Positions 33,892 to 46,789 are shown, counted from the stretch's first letter. The stretch is DNA of 64,000 nt from Canna indica (GCA_034359265.1 CP136891.1:7330501-7394500), one strand, 5' to 3'. A program made the numbers and translations. Notes: a model not told the origin generated them from the sequence alone.

Positions 33892-34184
33892 TTAACATAA
33901 GCACCCACATTCATTACCAAGACAGTCACCAGTGCACCCTGGGTCACAAGAAGCTTGACATTGATTAACATCGCAAATTGATTGAACTCGAGCAGCAACT
34001 ATGGGCAGCATAAAACAAAACAAAAGGAAGTAAATATTTAAATGAAAAATACATGAAGAACATCTAAAATAATAAGCCAAATTAATTAAAAGAATATATA
34101 GCATCAAATATGTAATCACTAACTTGAGATCATCACGACGAGAACTAACAACAGATAAGCTAGAAAAGTTTTGTTTGTCGCCAT
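33892..34184 (-). CDS. Small secreted 8-cysteine peptide, copy 4 (altered acceptor)
   Basis: Exon 1 is 34124-34184 (61 nt, donor AA|GTTAGT), encoding MATNKTF and a Leu/Val-rich signal core. The exon 2 acceptor used by the other copies is lost: the AG has become TT (minus-strand context TTTGTTTTGTTTTATG). The next AG downstream, CCCATAG|TT, is in the same phase, giving exon 2 as 33892-33998 and a 55-residue product without the six residues around FMLPIV. The cysteine domain is intact: C-x4-C-x3-C-x3-C-x3-C-x4-C-x-C-x-C, ending CGCLC. Residues differ from copies 5 and 6 (SCDPGC against SCNPAC). Either this splice is used or the copy is dead; RNA evidence would decide. Confidence 0.6.
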
Positions 34185-34476
34185 CTTAATTTCCTCGTGA
34201 TGAATGTTGTATTCTTTATAGATTGATGATCTAGAGTATATACCGTAGTAGCATATACATTACATCGAGAGAGGAAGCATATATCACGATTTAATTCATT
34301 ACTTATATTGCACGCCGAAAACTAAATTCCTTAAATAAATGATACAATTACAGTATATAATGAAAAAGAGGAGCCCACATTACAAGTATACATATTTTAA
34401 ATTTAGCTATTAATTATAGCATTTGCAAATGATGTTAAGCTAGTATTTGATTGGATTTGGTGTAGGATTTAATATT

Positions 34477-35617
34477 GAACAATTTTCTAAAATCAGATTT
34501 TGAGAGAGAAAATTTTTCAGATTCGAATTTGGGGATCAAAAATTTTAAAACCGAAACCTAGTGGATTAGATACTCATTTTACCCTTGAGACAAAGTCTCT
34601 AATTGGTTAGAGACATGGGTCAAAATTTCTAAAACCGAAACCTAGTTGATTAAATACTCATTTTACCCTTGAGACAAAATCTCTAATTGGTTAGAGACTT
34701 GGGTATTAGGTATATATATATATATATATATAATTTAAATTTGTAAAATATTATTTATGATAAAAATAAGATATTAGAGTATAAACTCTCTAATGCATTA
34801 AAGACTTTTGTACAAAGTCTATAAATTTAAATTTAAATTAAAAATTATAAAATATTTTGATATAAAATATTTTTTTGTATCATTAAAAAATTATTTTATG
34901 AATTCAAATATTTTTTTAAGAAAAATTATGAAACTATTATACACTTTGCACAAAAACCTCTAATAAGTTAGATACTTTTGTTTATAATAATTTTACAAAT
35001 ATAAAAAATAAAATTTAATTCATAAAAAATATATATGTGATATAAAAAATGTGCTAGAGTCTATCAAAATATTTTGGACAAAAAATATTTCACTATTTTT
35101 AATTAAAAAATAGTTTTATAGGCTTTGGACAAAAGTCTCTAATAAGTTAGTTCATAATAGTTTTATAATTATAATTTTTTTATTTAATTCATAAAAATGT
35201 ATGTGCTATAATTTATAATATTTTGGATAAAAAATATTTTAATATTTTAATTTTAAATTTAATTTTATAAACTTTAGGCAAAGTCTATAATAGTTTTATA
35301 ATTCAAAAAATATAATTTTAATTAATAAAATATTTTTTAGAAATACAAAAGATGTGTTGTGATTCAAAAATATATTTTTCATCAAAATATTTTATAATTT
35401 TTAATTTAAATTTTGTTTTATAGACTTTGTGCAAAAGTTCTAAATGAATTAGCGAATTTGAAAATATATTTTTTAGGCTTTAACACCTTATTTTTATTAT
35501 ATATATATATATATATATCCTGGGTAAAATGGGTATGGATTTTGAGAATTTTGATCCCAAAAATTCGGATCTAAGAATTTTTCTCTCCCAAAATCCGGTT
35601 TTGAAAAATTCGTGTTG
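34477..35617. mobile_element. Foldback element, unit 1
   Basis: The outer ends are inverted: the left end reads AATTTTCTAAAATCAGATTTTG and the right end reads its diverged complement, CAAAATCCGGTTTTGAAAAATT. The interior repeats GACTTTGCACAAAAGTCTCTAA-type words in both orientations. Gene 6 (near 51033) shows the locus without it, so it is an insertion of about 1.14 kb. Flanking TTG may be a 3-bp duplication; the superfamily is uncertain. Confidence 0.7.
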
Positions 35618-35732
35618 GTATCAATATTGGAAATTTCTGAATTGGGTCAATTAAGACTAGAATGGAATGGAAGTCAAAATTGAAAATTAAATAGAGAGAA
35701 CAATTTAATGTATCATAGCTGTTGGAGATTAA

Positions 35733-36162
35733 TAGGGGTGAGCAGGTTTGGGTACCATGTATTTTTTATGATACTTGAATTCTACCATGTATAGGACCGA
35801 TTCCTAAGTTTTGGAATCAGATCCTACACGAAACCACAGATTTCGGTTCCGATTTTGGGTACCCTGTTGGAACCTGTTCATATACAGGTTCCATAGTACA
35901 AGTTTCGGGTATCCTGTTGGAATCTATTCTAGAACCTGTACCCTGAAACCTGTAAATGAACAGGTTCCAAAGTACAAGTTCCGAATATCGATTACGGTTC
36001 TAGGTACCCGATGTGTTGGACCCGAAATCGAAATCAGTTTTAACCGATTCCTAAATTTTTATCCCGGACCCTATCCGATTTAATTTGGGTCTACCCGGAA
36101 TCTACCCAATCGGGTCGGTTCCAAACGGTTCCGGGTCTACCTGGTACCCATGCACACCCCTA
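35733..36162. mobile_element. hAT-type MITE, unit 1
   Basis: Ends TAGGGGTGAGCA and TGCACACCCCTA enclose 430 bp rich in GGTTCC/GGAACC and GGGTACC motifs. Flanking 8-mers GAGATTAA and TAGATTAA agree at 7 positions. Its apparent open frame is repeat-driven. Confidence 0.85.
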
Positions 36163-36685
36163 TAGATTAAATTCTTTTTAAAAAAGAAAATGAGGAAAAG
36201 TCATAAGGATATACGGGAAATTAATTAATTTTTCAATAATAATGATAATATATTTTTAATTTTTTTGCTATTAATTTATTGGATTTGCAAATAATTTTAA
36301 AAGGTGGCGTTTGATTTGATTTGATGTACGATTTTATAGATGTGTTTTTCTGAATACAACTTCTATGAGCGGACATGGATAAAAATGAAATGAACATGGA
36401 TGAAAAATGAATGAATATGGATTCATATTCATTTAATTATATCTATTCTCTTATTATTCATGTTCATTCGGTCAAAACTCATGTTCACTCGTCCATAGAA
36501 ATTGCCCATATAAGTTATTTTTCCTATTTTTCTTCTGCTACCACACTCATTGTTAATCTACGTGTGTTTCTCATCAGACCTCACTATCTATTTCTCAATG
36601 TTTCGAATAAAGAAACTATGTTGCTAAACCTTGATAGTTTATCACCCAAACTTCTACCTAGGCAATTATGAAAATATTAAAAATT
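36163..36685. other. Unassigned sequence, duplicated at 43958-44486
   Basis: An 86-codon plus-strand frame (36411-36671) is preserved with a few substitutions in unit 2 (44208-44468). It starts within ATGAATATGGATTCATATTC repeats and resembles no protein I know. The whole segment is duplicated, so conservation of the frame is not evidence of function. Confidence 0.35.
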
Positions 36686-36694
36686 GATATAAAA

Positions 36695-37470
<776 letters not shown>

Positions 37471-37479
37471 TATATAAAA

Positions 37480-37960
37480 TGAACATGTCAAATGAATTAA
37501 TATATAGATAGGAAATATTGAGTGAATATAAGTATAAAATTAGTTAACAAAATTTATGTTCACTTATTTGTTCTATATATGTTTACTCTCTTTTTTTATC
37601 AATAGGAAATTTTTTGTATGAGAAGCAAAATGCTATGTTGAAATGCGAGAGGCGCTCAAAGTATGATTTCCATAAATGCACATTCGCTCAACATTTCCAT
37701 ACATGAGACTATATATAGCTTGAAGGAGAACAAAAGAGAACATATTGTTTACACCCTCCAATACTCTTTACTGACCATCCTTCTTGTGTCCATATCGTCG
37801 ACGCAGAGTTCCCATCTCCTCGCAATCGCAGCCGCTCACAATTCTGACCATCTCCCCCGCAATGAAAGCAATTAACAAGTACTCTCCCCGTTACCTAGTT
37901 CTAAGCCTCCTCATGAGATGCCAGTAGCTAAAGGTATTTTGTAGAATACACATCAATCTA
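37480..37960. other. Unassigned sequence
   Basis: No supported gene. The part up to about 37630 is matched in unit 2 (45103-45262). A segment from about 37700 to 38040 is absent from unit 2, where ACTATATATAGC is followed directly by ATTACTATCCG (46860-46880). Confidence 0.4.
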
Positions 37961-37964
37961 CAAT

Positions 37965-38105
37965 AGTTGAAGGGCATGAATTGAGAGAAGAATGGTGTGA
38001 GGTATATATTGAAGAAGCATTGATTAAGAATGAACCATTACTATCTGTCAAGACTATTCGACAAGCTGTAGGGCAAAGTATGGCATGACCACATTATTTG
38101 GTATG
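37965..38105 (+). pseudogene. Transposase-like coding fragment
   Basis: One frame reads GHELREEWCEVYIEEALIKN and then SVKTIRQAVGQSM before a TGA. The unit 2 copy (46875-46943) keeps only the second part but has TGG in place of the TGA (VVGQSIAWPHYL). A Val-Gly then Ala-Trp-Pro arrangement occurs near the end of some plant En/Spm-type proteins; that link is tentative. Confidence 0.35.
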
Positions 38106-40431
38106 TGTTTAAATATTTTTATATAATTTATTAAAAATATTTTTGAATCAAACTTCTAATTATTGTTTTCTTTATTTTTTTAAGGAGAAGAGGGCGAATC
38201 TTGCAAGTGAGGTTTCACCGTGAGAGTCCACGGTTACGCATGATCATCGGAGGTCATCATAATCCTTTCCACAAGGTTTTGGGTGGACTTCGGTGAAGGT
38301 GAGTGGCTTGGCTGACAACACGTTGGTGGTTCACCACCACGTGGATGGCCAGAGATGTCTTGATTGATTCATTTATGCCATTTCCTGAAATTTTTCCTGC
38401 ATTTTGATGTTTGAGTTGCGGTTTGGGGCTGATTGGATGTGTTGCCTCTTCCCCTTTAGGGTTCAGCCATGTAGGGCAAATTTGGGGAGATGTGAGGCCG
38501 GTTGTGTTCCCTTTCGATAACATGGATTTTGGACTTCGTTTGATTTGCTTTCACGCGAGTTTTCGTATTTATTTGCCTCCAATTGATCGCATTTGTTGTA
38601 ATTTTTGGATGGGTTTATTGGCCGTTATGGCCGAATTTTTGGAGGTGTTCATGGCTCATTTAATTTCTGGTTTTCTGCCGTTTTATCTTGTGTTTAATCG
38701 AGGTGTTTGTAGGGCGAGTTCTCGGTGAATTCATGCTGAATTTTGCGGCCAACGGTAGGGGCCGCCATGGCCAAATTGGAGCAGCTATGTGGCTGCAAAT
38801 TCTCTCGATTTTGATGTCGTTTTGTATTCTCAGTTTTGTGTGCTGGTTGGATGTTGCAATCGAGTGGCCAATTTCCTTGGAGTTCGCATGCTGAATTTAC
38901 CCTATTAGGGGCTGCTACTCGGCCTTGGTTGTGTGTGGTTGGACAGCCTGCCAAGTGCTCGATGACATGCCCCAAATAAGGGACACATGTTGAAAATTTG
39001 TACTTTGTGGTTGGTTCCGGTGAATTCATTAAATCTAAAATTGTATATGCCTAGTGTGATATAATACGACGTATAGCCCGGTTGGATAGCGCTCAAGAGA
39101 GGGGGCGAGGTGTTCGGTGAAATGCCTCTTCCACACGAAATTATACTTAGTCGTGGATTTGCGTGCCTATTTAGATTCTAATGCTTGTGCTTCAGGGAAT
39201 TGGGTCGGGAAGAGCGTTAGGGAACCATGCTAACGCCCGACCTGGAGGTATGGATTTTGGGCCGAAAAACTCGTCAAAGAGCCACACTGACGATCGACCC
39301 GGAGTGGCAACGGTTGGAGGGATATTCCCAACCAAAGTGGGCAACGAGGCTAGAGGGTCATCCTAGATAGGGATGATAATTTTATCCGCATCTGCCAACT
39401 AAAAACCGCATATGCACCGTATTCGATCTATATCCGCAAATAAAAACGAATGTGATTGCGGATATGGATTTAAAAATTTTTTATCCATGCGGATGCGGTG
39501 CATATATGCATATGGATGCATATATGCATATGGATGCATATCCGCACCGCATATCCGCATATAAAAATTTACGATTTTACTCATATATAAGTTACTTAAT
39601 CTATATTATTTATATATAGCTATGTTTTATGGTAAATTACATATGAAACCCTAATAAATTACTAATTATTATGAATTTTAATAATGTAAGTTATTTTTTA
39701 CCTAAATAAATTATTTATTTATGATTTATTAATTGTTTATTAAATGCGGTGCATATGCAGATGCGATGCGGATATCCGCATTTGAATGTGGTGCAGATAT
39801 GTTTATCCATATCCGTAACAGATGTGATGCAAATACAGATAATACAATATCTGCAATGTATCTGATTTGTTGACATTCCTAATTCTAACTCGTAAAGCCC
39901 CAACACACGAAGCTCGCTAGAAGGCCATCCTAAAGACCGTCTCGTACGCTAGTGCACTGAGGCATTATATATGTCATTGGTTTATTGACTTGCCGCATGA
40001 GATCTGATTGCTTATTTGTTAATTCTATTTTTTTATTATGTTATACTATGCAATGCTTACTTAAGGGGTGCTCGGCTTGAGTCACTCACTAAGTTCTGAA
40101 GACTCACACTCTCTTCTTTGTGTGTGCGCAAGTTCTGAGTAGAGGTATGCGAGTACTTGGAGTCTTGCGGCTAGTGGTGGAAGTTCGCGAGACATTCCCG
40201 TGTCGTAGTCGTATGATGGTCATGAGCCATGTAGTGGCATATTGTATATGAACTTCATGTGAGTTTTTTTTTAACCTTTCGTACTGTTGTCTTGAGTACT
40301 CATGTTGTTTGGCATGTTTGATTTATATAAATTGCATCTTATCAATTATGTTGCACATGATATGTGTTAGAGTTCAGGGTACGAGTAGTATTCCCAGCCA
40401 ATCACATGGCCCAGAGTTTAGGGGTGTGCCA
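38106..40431 (+). mobile_element. Probable solo LTR (Gypsy-like), unit 1
   Basis: Boundaries are best seen in unit 2: TGTTTAAATA at the left, GGTGTGACA at the right, flanked by GCATG on both sides. Here the left flank is GTATG and the right end reads TGTGCCA. The 3' part has CTCACTAAGTTCTGAAGACTCA and GGTACGAGTAGTATTCCC, reminiscent of Tekay/Del-type LTR ends. A hAT MITE is nested inside. Internal frames of up to 111 codons differ between the two copies and are not genes. Confidence 0.65.
39368..39881. mobile_element. hAT-like MITE nested in LTR, unit 1
   Basis: Ends TAGGGATGATAA and TTGACATTCCTA are near inverse. The interior holds many ATCCGCAT/ATGCGGAT words in both orientations. Flanking 8-mers match poorly, so the superfamily rests on the terminal sequence. 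The unit 2 copy is at 48206-48695. Confidence 0.7.
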
Positions 40432-40633
40432 GCATGCTAAAAATATTTTCCCTTCAATTTTTTTTTCAAAATTTCGTTGGGAGTACTTTTAAGAAAGATT
40501 ATAATTTCAAAATACATGCTTAAGTTAAAATTGATGGATATAATACCATTAATTAAGATCTATGAAGTTAATGGACCTCGAATGACATTTTAGTTTAAGC
40601 ATTCAGTCCAATTATTAAGATCGATGCAATTAA

Positions 40634-41221
40634 GGCATTGTTTGGATGAGGTGAAGCATGATTTAGTAATATATTGTATGATATGATATTGTATGGTATG
40701 ATACTGTAAAAATTATTATCTTGTTTGGAATAATTATATGGTATGGTCTGATATGGCTTAGTCAAGATTCCGCTCTCCTCCATAGTTACTGTCATTTAAT
40801 GATACCATATTATACCATCCTCCCAAATAAGCTTATAGTTTTTACAGTACCATATCATACAATATCATATTATATCATACATTACTAAATCATTCTCTAG
40901 CTCATCCAAACATGGCCGAAGGAGAACGTCACCTTGGCTAAGCCGATCAAGAATGATAAATAAAAGTCTAATATGATATGAGTATATAAAGGACATAAGA
41001 GATATTATAAATTTTGATTGGTGATATTGTAGAAATAAAATTTCATGAAACCATGAGAAATCACAAAATCCATAGTTTAAAAACTTGACCAAAACTTATG
41101 GTTTTCAAACCATGAGATTACCATATCACACCATGATCATTTATTAGAAGTTTTCCTAAACATAAAATTAAATCATACCATACCACGATAAATCATACAC
41201 TACCATAAAACAAACAAGGCC
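40634..41221. mobile_element. Tourist-like MITE, unit 1
   Basis: Ends GGCATTGTTTGGATG and CAAACAAGGCC are inverted and flanked by TAA on both sides, the target duplication of the PIF/Harbinger superfamily. Inside are further palindromic ATGATATGATATTGTATGG words. 588 bp, no coding capacity. Confidence 0.78.
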
Positions 41222-41643
41222 TAATGGGTGAACAAAAGAACCGAGTTTAATGAATCTTATTTTAGAAAATACATGCAAAATTATTCTTTTTTTATTCTTT
41301 TTTTTTACATGCAAAATTATTCTATATATGATATTCACCTCGATAAGGTAACTTCAATTATGAGGGGCACAATAACTATTCTATTGAGTGAGTAATTTTT
41401 TTGAAAAATTATTTATCTTCATCAATTTGTAAAAGAAAAAGCAATATAAAACAAAATTATGATAGCATAGACAAAGATTCAATATATAAATAGTCTTCAT
41501 AACATGATTTAAATAAAAGTACATCTGGTCAACACTTAATTTCACACAGGAGCTAGGTTGAAGGTGTGAAATTAAGACAACTTATTACCCCTCCATCCTC
41601 TTAAGCCTTATTATTTATCAAAACCAAACCAAATTATTGGATA

Positions 41644-41935
41644 TTAACATAAGCACCGACATACATTACCAATACACTCGCCAGTGCACGCCGGGTTACA
41701 AGAAGCATGGCATTGATTAATATCGCAAATTGCTTGAACTCGAGTAGCAACTATGGGTAGCATAAAGCCTAAGAAAAATAAGTAAATATTTAAATTAAAA
41801 ATACACGAAAAACATCTAAAAGATAAGAGAAATGAATTAAAAGAATATAGAGAATCAAATATGTAATCACTTACTTGAGGTCATCACGATGAGAACTAAC
41901 AACAAACACGCTAGAAAAGTTTTGTTTGTCGCCAT
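41644..41935 (-). CDS. Small secreted 8-cysteine peptide, copy 5
   Basis: Exons 41875-41935 and 41644-41768 join through donor AA|GTAAGT and acceptor CTTAG|GC in phase 1 to give 61 residues. A signal peptide (MATNKTF then a Leu/Val core) is followed by a mature peptide of about 33 residues with C-x4-C-x3-C-x3-C-x3-C-x4-C-x-C-x-C. Its ATG was chosen from the shared exon structure. Exon 1 is identical to copy 6, and exon 2 differs from it by a few residues (GNVC against GNAC). The upstream flank beyond about 41,950-41,990 follows copy 4 instead, so the gene looks recombinant. No function is assigned. Confidence 0.78.
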
Positions 41936-42227
41936 CTTGATTTTCTTGTGATGAATGTTGTATTCTTTATAGATTGATGATCCAGAGTATGTATAGTGGT
42001 GGGATATACATTACATCGAGAGAGGAAGCATATATTACGATTTTATTCATTACTTATATTGCATGCCGAAAACTAAATTCCTTAAATAAATGATACAATT
42101 ACAGTATATAATGAAAAAGAGGAGCCCACATTACAAGTATACATTTTTTAAATTTAGCTATTAATTATAGCATTTGCAAATGATGTTAAGCTAGTATTTG
42201 ATTGGATTTGGTGTAGGATTTAATATT

Positions 42228-42367
42228 CAACAATTTTCTAAAATCGGATTTTGAGAGAGACATTTTCAGATCCATATTTGGGGATCAAAATTTTTAAAAC
42301 CGAAACCTGATGAATTGGATACTCATTTTACCCTTGAGACCGTCTCTAATTGGTTAGAGACTTGGGT

Positions 42368-42408
<41 letters not shown>

Positions 42409-43228
42409 TAAATTTATAAAATATTATTTATGATAAAAATAAGATATTAGAGTATAAAAAATATATTTTCAAACTCTCTAATGCATTAAAGACTTTTGTA
42501 CAAAGTCTATAAATTTAAATTCAAATTAAAAATTATGAAATTTTGATATAATTTTTTTTTATCATAGTACCTCTTTTGTATCATTAAAAAATTATTTCAT
42601 TAATTCAAATATTTTTTTAAGAAAAATTATGCAGCTATTATAGACTTTGCACAAAAATCTCTAATGAGTTAGATACTTTTGTTTATAATAATTTTATAAA
42701 TATAAAAAATAAAATTTAATTCACAAAAAATATATATGTGATATAAAAAATATGCCAGAGTCTATTAAAATATTTTGGACAAAAAATATTTCGTTATTTT
42801 TAATTAAAAATTAGTTTTATAGACTTTGGATAAAAGTCTCTAATAAGTTAGAGACTTTTATTTATAATAATTTTATTTTTTTATTTTTTTATTTAATTCA
42901 TAAAAATGTATGTGATATAATTTATAATATTTGGACAAAAAATATTTCAATATTTTTATTTTAAGTTTGATTTTATAAACTTTTGGCAAAAGTCTATAAT
43001 AGTTTTATAATTCAAAAAATATACTTTTAATTAATGAAATATTTTTTTAAAATACAAAAGATGTGTTGTGGTTCAAAGATATATTTTTCATCAAAATATT
43101 TCACAATTTTTAATTTAAATTTTATTTTATAGACTTTGTGCAAAAGTCCTAAATGAATTAGAGAGTTTGAAAATATATTTTTTAGGCTCTAACACCTTAT
43201 TTTTATTATAAAAATATTTTATAAAATT

Positions 43229-43277
<49 letters not shown>

Positions 43278-43413
43278 TAGAGAGAGAGACTTTGACCCAG
43301 GGGGTAAAATGAGTATCCAATCCACTAGGTTCTGATTTTGGGAATTTGACCCCAAAAATCATGATCTAAGAATTTTTCTCTCCCAAAATCCGGTTTTGAA
43401 AAATTCGTGTTGG
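42228..43413. mobile_element. Foldback element, unit 2
   Basis: Duplicate of 34477-35617, about 1.19 kb, with ends CAACAATTTTC and GAAAAATTCGTGTTG. AT and GA microsatellites at about 43237-43290 differ in length from unit 1. Not an independent insertion. Confidence 0.7.
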
Positions 43414-43527
43414 TATCAATATTGGAAATTTCTTAATTGGGTCAATTAAGACTAGAATGGAATGGAAGTCAAAATTGAATATTAAATAGAGAGAACAATT
43501 TAATGTATCATAGCTGTTGGAGATTAA

Positions 43528-43957
43528 TAGGGGTGAGCGGGTTCGGGTACCATGTATTTTTGATGATATATGTATCCTACCATGTATAGGACCAATTCCT
43601 AAGTTTTGGAACCAAACCCTACCCGAAACCACAAGTTCTGATTCCGATTTTGGGTACCATGTTGGAACCTGTTCATATACAGGTTCCAGAGTATAAGTTT
43701 CGGGTACCTTGTTGGAATCTGTTCTAGAACCTATACCCTCGAACCTATCAATGAACAGGTTCCAGAGTACGGATTTCGGGTATCGGTTACGATTCCAGGT
43801 ACCCGATGTGTTGGACCCGGAACCGAAACCGATTTTAATTGATTCCTAAATTTTTATCCCGGACCCTACCCGATTTAATTTGGGTCTACCCGAAATCTAC
43901 TCAATCGGGTTGATTCCAAATGGTTTCGGGTCTACCCGATACCCATGCACACCCCTA
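43528..43957. mobile_element. hAT-type MITE, unit 2
   Basis: Duplicate of 35733-36162 with ends TAGGGGTGAGC and GCACACCCCTA, flanked by GAGATTAA and AAGATTAA. Confidence 0.85.
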
Positions 43958-44495
43958 AAGATTAATTTTTAAAAAAGGAAAAGAAAAGGAGGAAAAACCA
44001 TAAGGATATACGGGAAATTAATTAATTTTTCAATAATAATGATAATATATTTTTAATTTTTTTGTTATTATTTTATTGGATTTGCAAATAATTTTAAAAG
44101 GTCGCATTTGATTTGATTTGATGTACGCTTTTATAGATGTGTTTTTCTGAATACAACTTCTATGAGCGGACATGGATAATAATGAAATGAACAGGGATGA
44201 AAAATGAATGAATATGGATTCATATTCATTTAATTATATTTATTCTCTTATTATTCATGTTCATTCGGTCAAAACTCATGTTCACTCGTCCATAGAAATT
44301 GCCTATATAAGTTATTTTTCCTATTTTTCTTCTACTACCGCACTCATTGTTAATCTACGTGTGTTTCTCATCAGACCTCACTATCTATTTGTCAATGTGT
44401 CGAATAAAGAAACTATGTTGCTAAACCTTGATAGTTTATCACCCAAACTTCTACCTAGGCAATTATGAAAATATTAAAATTTGGGATATATAAAT

Positions 44496-45093
44496 GAGTA
44501 AATACCCAAAAAAAATACTAACTTTGGACATTTTTCCTATTTTTACCATAACCTTTTTCCGTTAGCAAGAAAATACATGAACTTTCATTCTGTTATCTTG
44601 TTTACTATGCACTGTCATTTCTGACCTGGACATTAACGGCGACGAAGTGACAAATTTTATTATACGTGAATTATTATTTTATTATTTTAATCAATTTTAT
44701 TATTAATTATTATTATTATAAAATTTTGTCCGCCAGAGAGATCGCACAGACCTCTCGTTTGAGATCAGCGAGATCAGCGAGATGCCGCTGTAGGCCACCG
44801 GAGAGGGGAGGAGAGGAGGAGAGTGTGGTGGAGAAGACAACTAGGAAAATGGTCAATATTTTAGTCAATAATAAAGTGTACGTGGCATTATGTATTCTGC
44901 ATGGCTTCAGTCAAGGATAAATATTTGTCATGTATTCTCCGTTAAGTGACACATCAGCTAAAACCGTCAAAAATGACAGTGCGTGCTAAACGGGATAACG
45001 AAATGAAAGTTCGTGTATTTTCTTGCTAACGGTAAAAGTTTATGCTAAAAATGAGAAAATGTCTAAAGTTCATTTTTTTTTGGGTATTTAATC
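44496..45093. mobile_element. MULE-type element, unit 2
   Basis: 598-bp counterpart of 36695-37470 without the AAT expansion. The target duplication is clearer here: TATATAAAT and TATATAAAA, 8 of 9 identical. Ends read GAGTAAATACCC and the inverse of GATTAAATACCC. Confidence 0.85.
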
Positions 45094-45262
45094 TATATAA
45101 AATGAACATGTCAAATTAATTAATATATAGATAGGAAATATTGAGTGAATATAAGAATAAAATTAGTTAACAAAATTTATATTCACTTATTTGTTCTATA
45201 TATGTTTACTCTCTTTTTTTATCCATAGGAAATTTTTTGTATGAAAAGCAAAATGCTATCTT

Positions 45263-46789
45263 TGTTGTCAGAATGGCGACACTAGAGGGGGGAGGGTGAA
45301 TAGTATGTTTACTAAATTAATTAGTCTAAAATTCAATTTTAATCATTTACTTAAATTGTTTAGACAATTTGCGATTGAATGATTATATGCGAAATCAATA
45401 AATGATAAAACAATTAAACAAATAAAGAATCAATGCAAACACGGTAATTTATAGTGGTTCGGCCCCAATGCCTACTCCACTACCTAAGCACCCCGCTTAG
45501 GATTTCCAAACTAGGTTTACTAGATTAATTCGATTTCCCTTACATAGAGGACTTTGACTCGAAGAGTCGCACTCTCGACCTAAGGTACTTCCACACCTGG
45601 AAGTCTCCGCCTTCTTATCAAGAGCACTCTTCCACCTCACCCGTAAGTGACAACTCGAGTTAATCCTAGTAAAACTACGTTTAATTTACACTGATGAATT
45701 TAAACCTCAAACACCAAGGCTACCACCCAATTTCAAGACCTAACAACCCTAGGTCTTCACACGCACAAATCCAAATTAAAGATGTTCAAATAACTATAAA
45801 AATACAAGTGAAAAGAGCTTAAAATAAAACCAAGAATTCGTGCTCTTTTCCAAGCCTTGAAACATCCAACTCGTCGAGTCGTAGAGCTCGAATCAATTCC
45901 CGAGTTGAGGAGCAGAGTGTGCGCTTGAAGAAGTAGTTGGCGGAAGAACCGAGCACAAGCAGTAAATCTTTTGAAAGGCTTAGATCTCTCTTTTTGATGC
46001 TCAATGATTTCTGAAAAATGAGAGAAGAGAGTAAAATGAGTTAGATGAGGTATATTTATACCCTCTCAAAGAAACGACAACTCAACGGATAGAAAACTAT
46101 CTGTTGCACACGCTCGGTCGACCGACCGCTCGAACGATCGCTGCCTTCCTCTCTGTGTGCGATCGACCGACGGGTCGACCACCCAGATGCAAGACTGCGT
46201 TCCCGCAATCCGATCGACCCATCGGTCGATCGATGCAGGGGAAGCAGAGACTCGCGATCGCGCAATCCTCAATTCGGTCAACCGATCGGTCGACCGCTAG
46301 GGCTACTGCCCATTTCTGGCCTCTGTCGATCGACCGACCAGTCGATCGAAGTAGCCACTGCCAGTTTTTGGTAGTGTTCGGTCGATCGACCGATTGACCG
46401 AATTGGCTATTGCCAATTTCTTACACTCTTCGGTCGACCGACTGATCGACCGAACAAAGGCTAACATTGATTTTTCATCCCTTTCTCTTGCTCGCTTCAT
46501 TTCCGGGTTTCGGCTTTCAACGAGCATCAACTTGGAGAGCTTTCCATGTGATCTTTGAGCTCGTCTAATACGTCTTTGGTACATACATCGATCTATGAGA
46601 TGTTTCGCGACGAACCCGAGCGCGACGATCAATGTCCTTCCGATTTCTTTCGATTTTTCTGATCGAGGACATCGAACGCTAATCGATATGGAACCTGAAA
46701 GATTTTTGACGAAATATTAGTTTCATATTTGTTATCAACAAAACCGAGATTAAGAGATTAAGACCAAGGTTGAAAACCTAAAGCCAACA
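45263..46789 (+). mobile_element. Solo LTR, Copia SIRE/Maximus-like
   Basis: The 1527-bp insertion starts TGTTGTCAGAATGG, ends AAGCCAACA, and is flanked by ATCTT (45258 and 46790). Unit 1 has the empty site with ATGTT (near 37634). The sequence CTAGAGGGGGGAGGGTGAAT near the start, the GTGGTTCGGC block and the many GGTCGACC words are features I associate with SIRE/Maximus Copia LTRs. It inserted after duplication of the unit, or was lost precisely from unit 1, which is far less likely. Confidence 0.9.
46112..46450. repeat. GGTCGATCGACCGACC-type repeat region in LTR
   Basis: At least seven clusters of GGTCGACC, CGATCGACCGAC and related palindromic words occur at 50-60-bp intervals inside the solo LTR. 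Each is followed by a short variable spacer such as CTACTGCCCATTTCTGG or CTATTGCCAATTTCTT. They are short and self-complementary. Confidence 0.85.

Noticed and set aside
36411..36671. 86-codon frame conserved at 44208-44468
   Set aside because: The entire surrounding DNA is duplicated to the same degree, so its preservation does not indicate a gene.
38411..38728. 105-codon frame with a Trp/Phe-rich sequence, partly kept at 47250-47501
   Set aside because: It lies inside the probable LTR, is truncated by a frame change in the other copy, and has no recognised domain.
45819..46632. Several frames in the SIRE-like LTR
   Set aside because: They overlap the palindromic GGTCGACC array on both strands and sit wholly inside a solo LTR.
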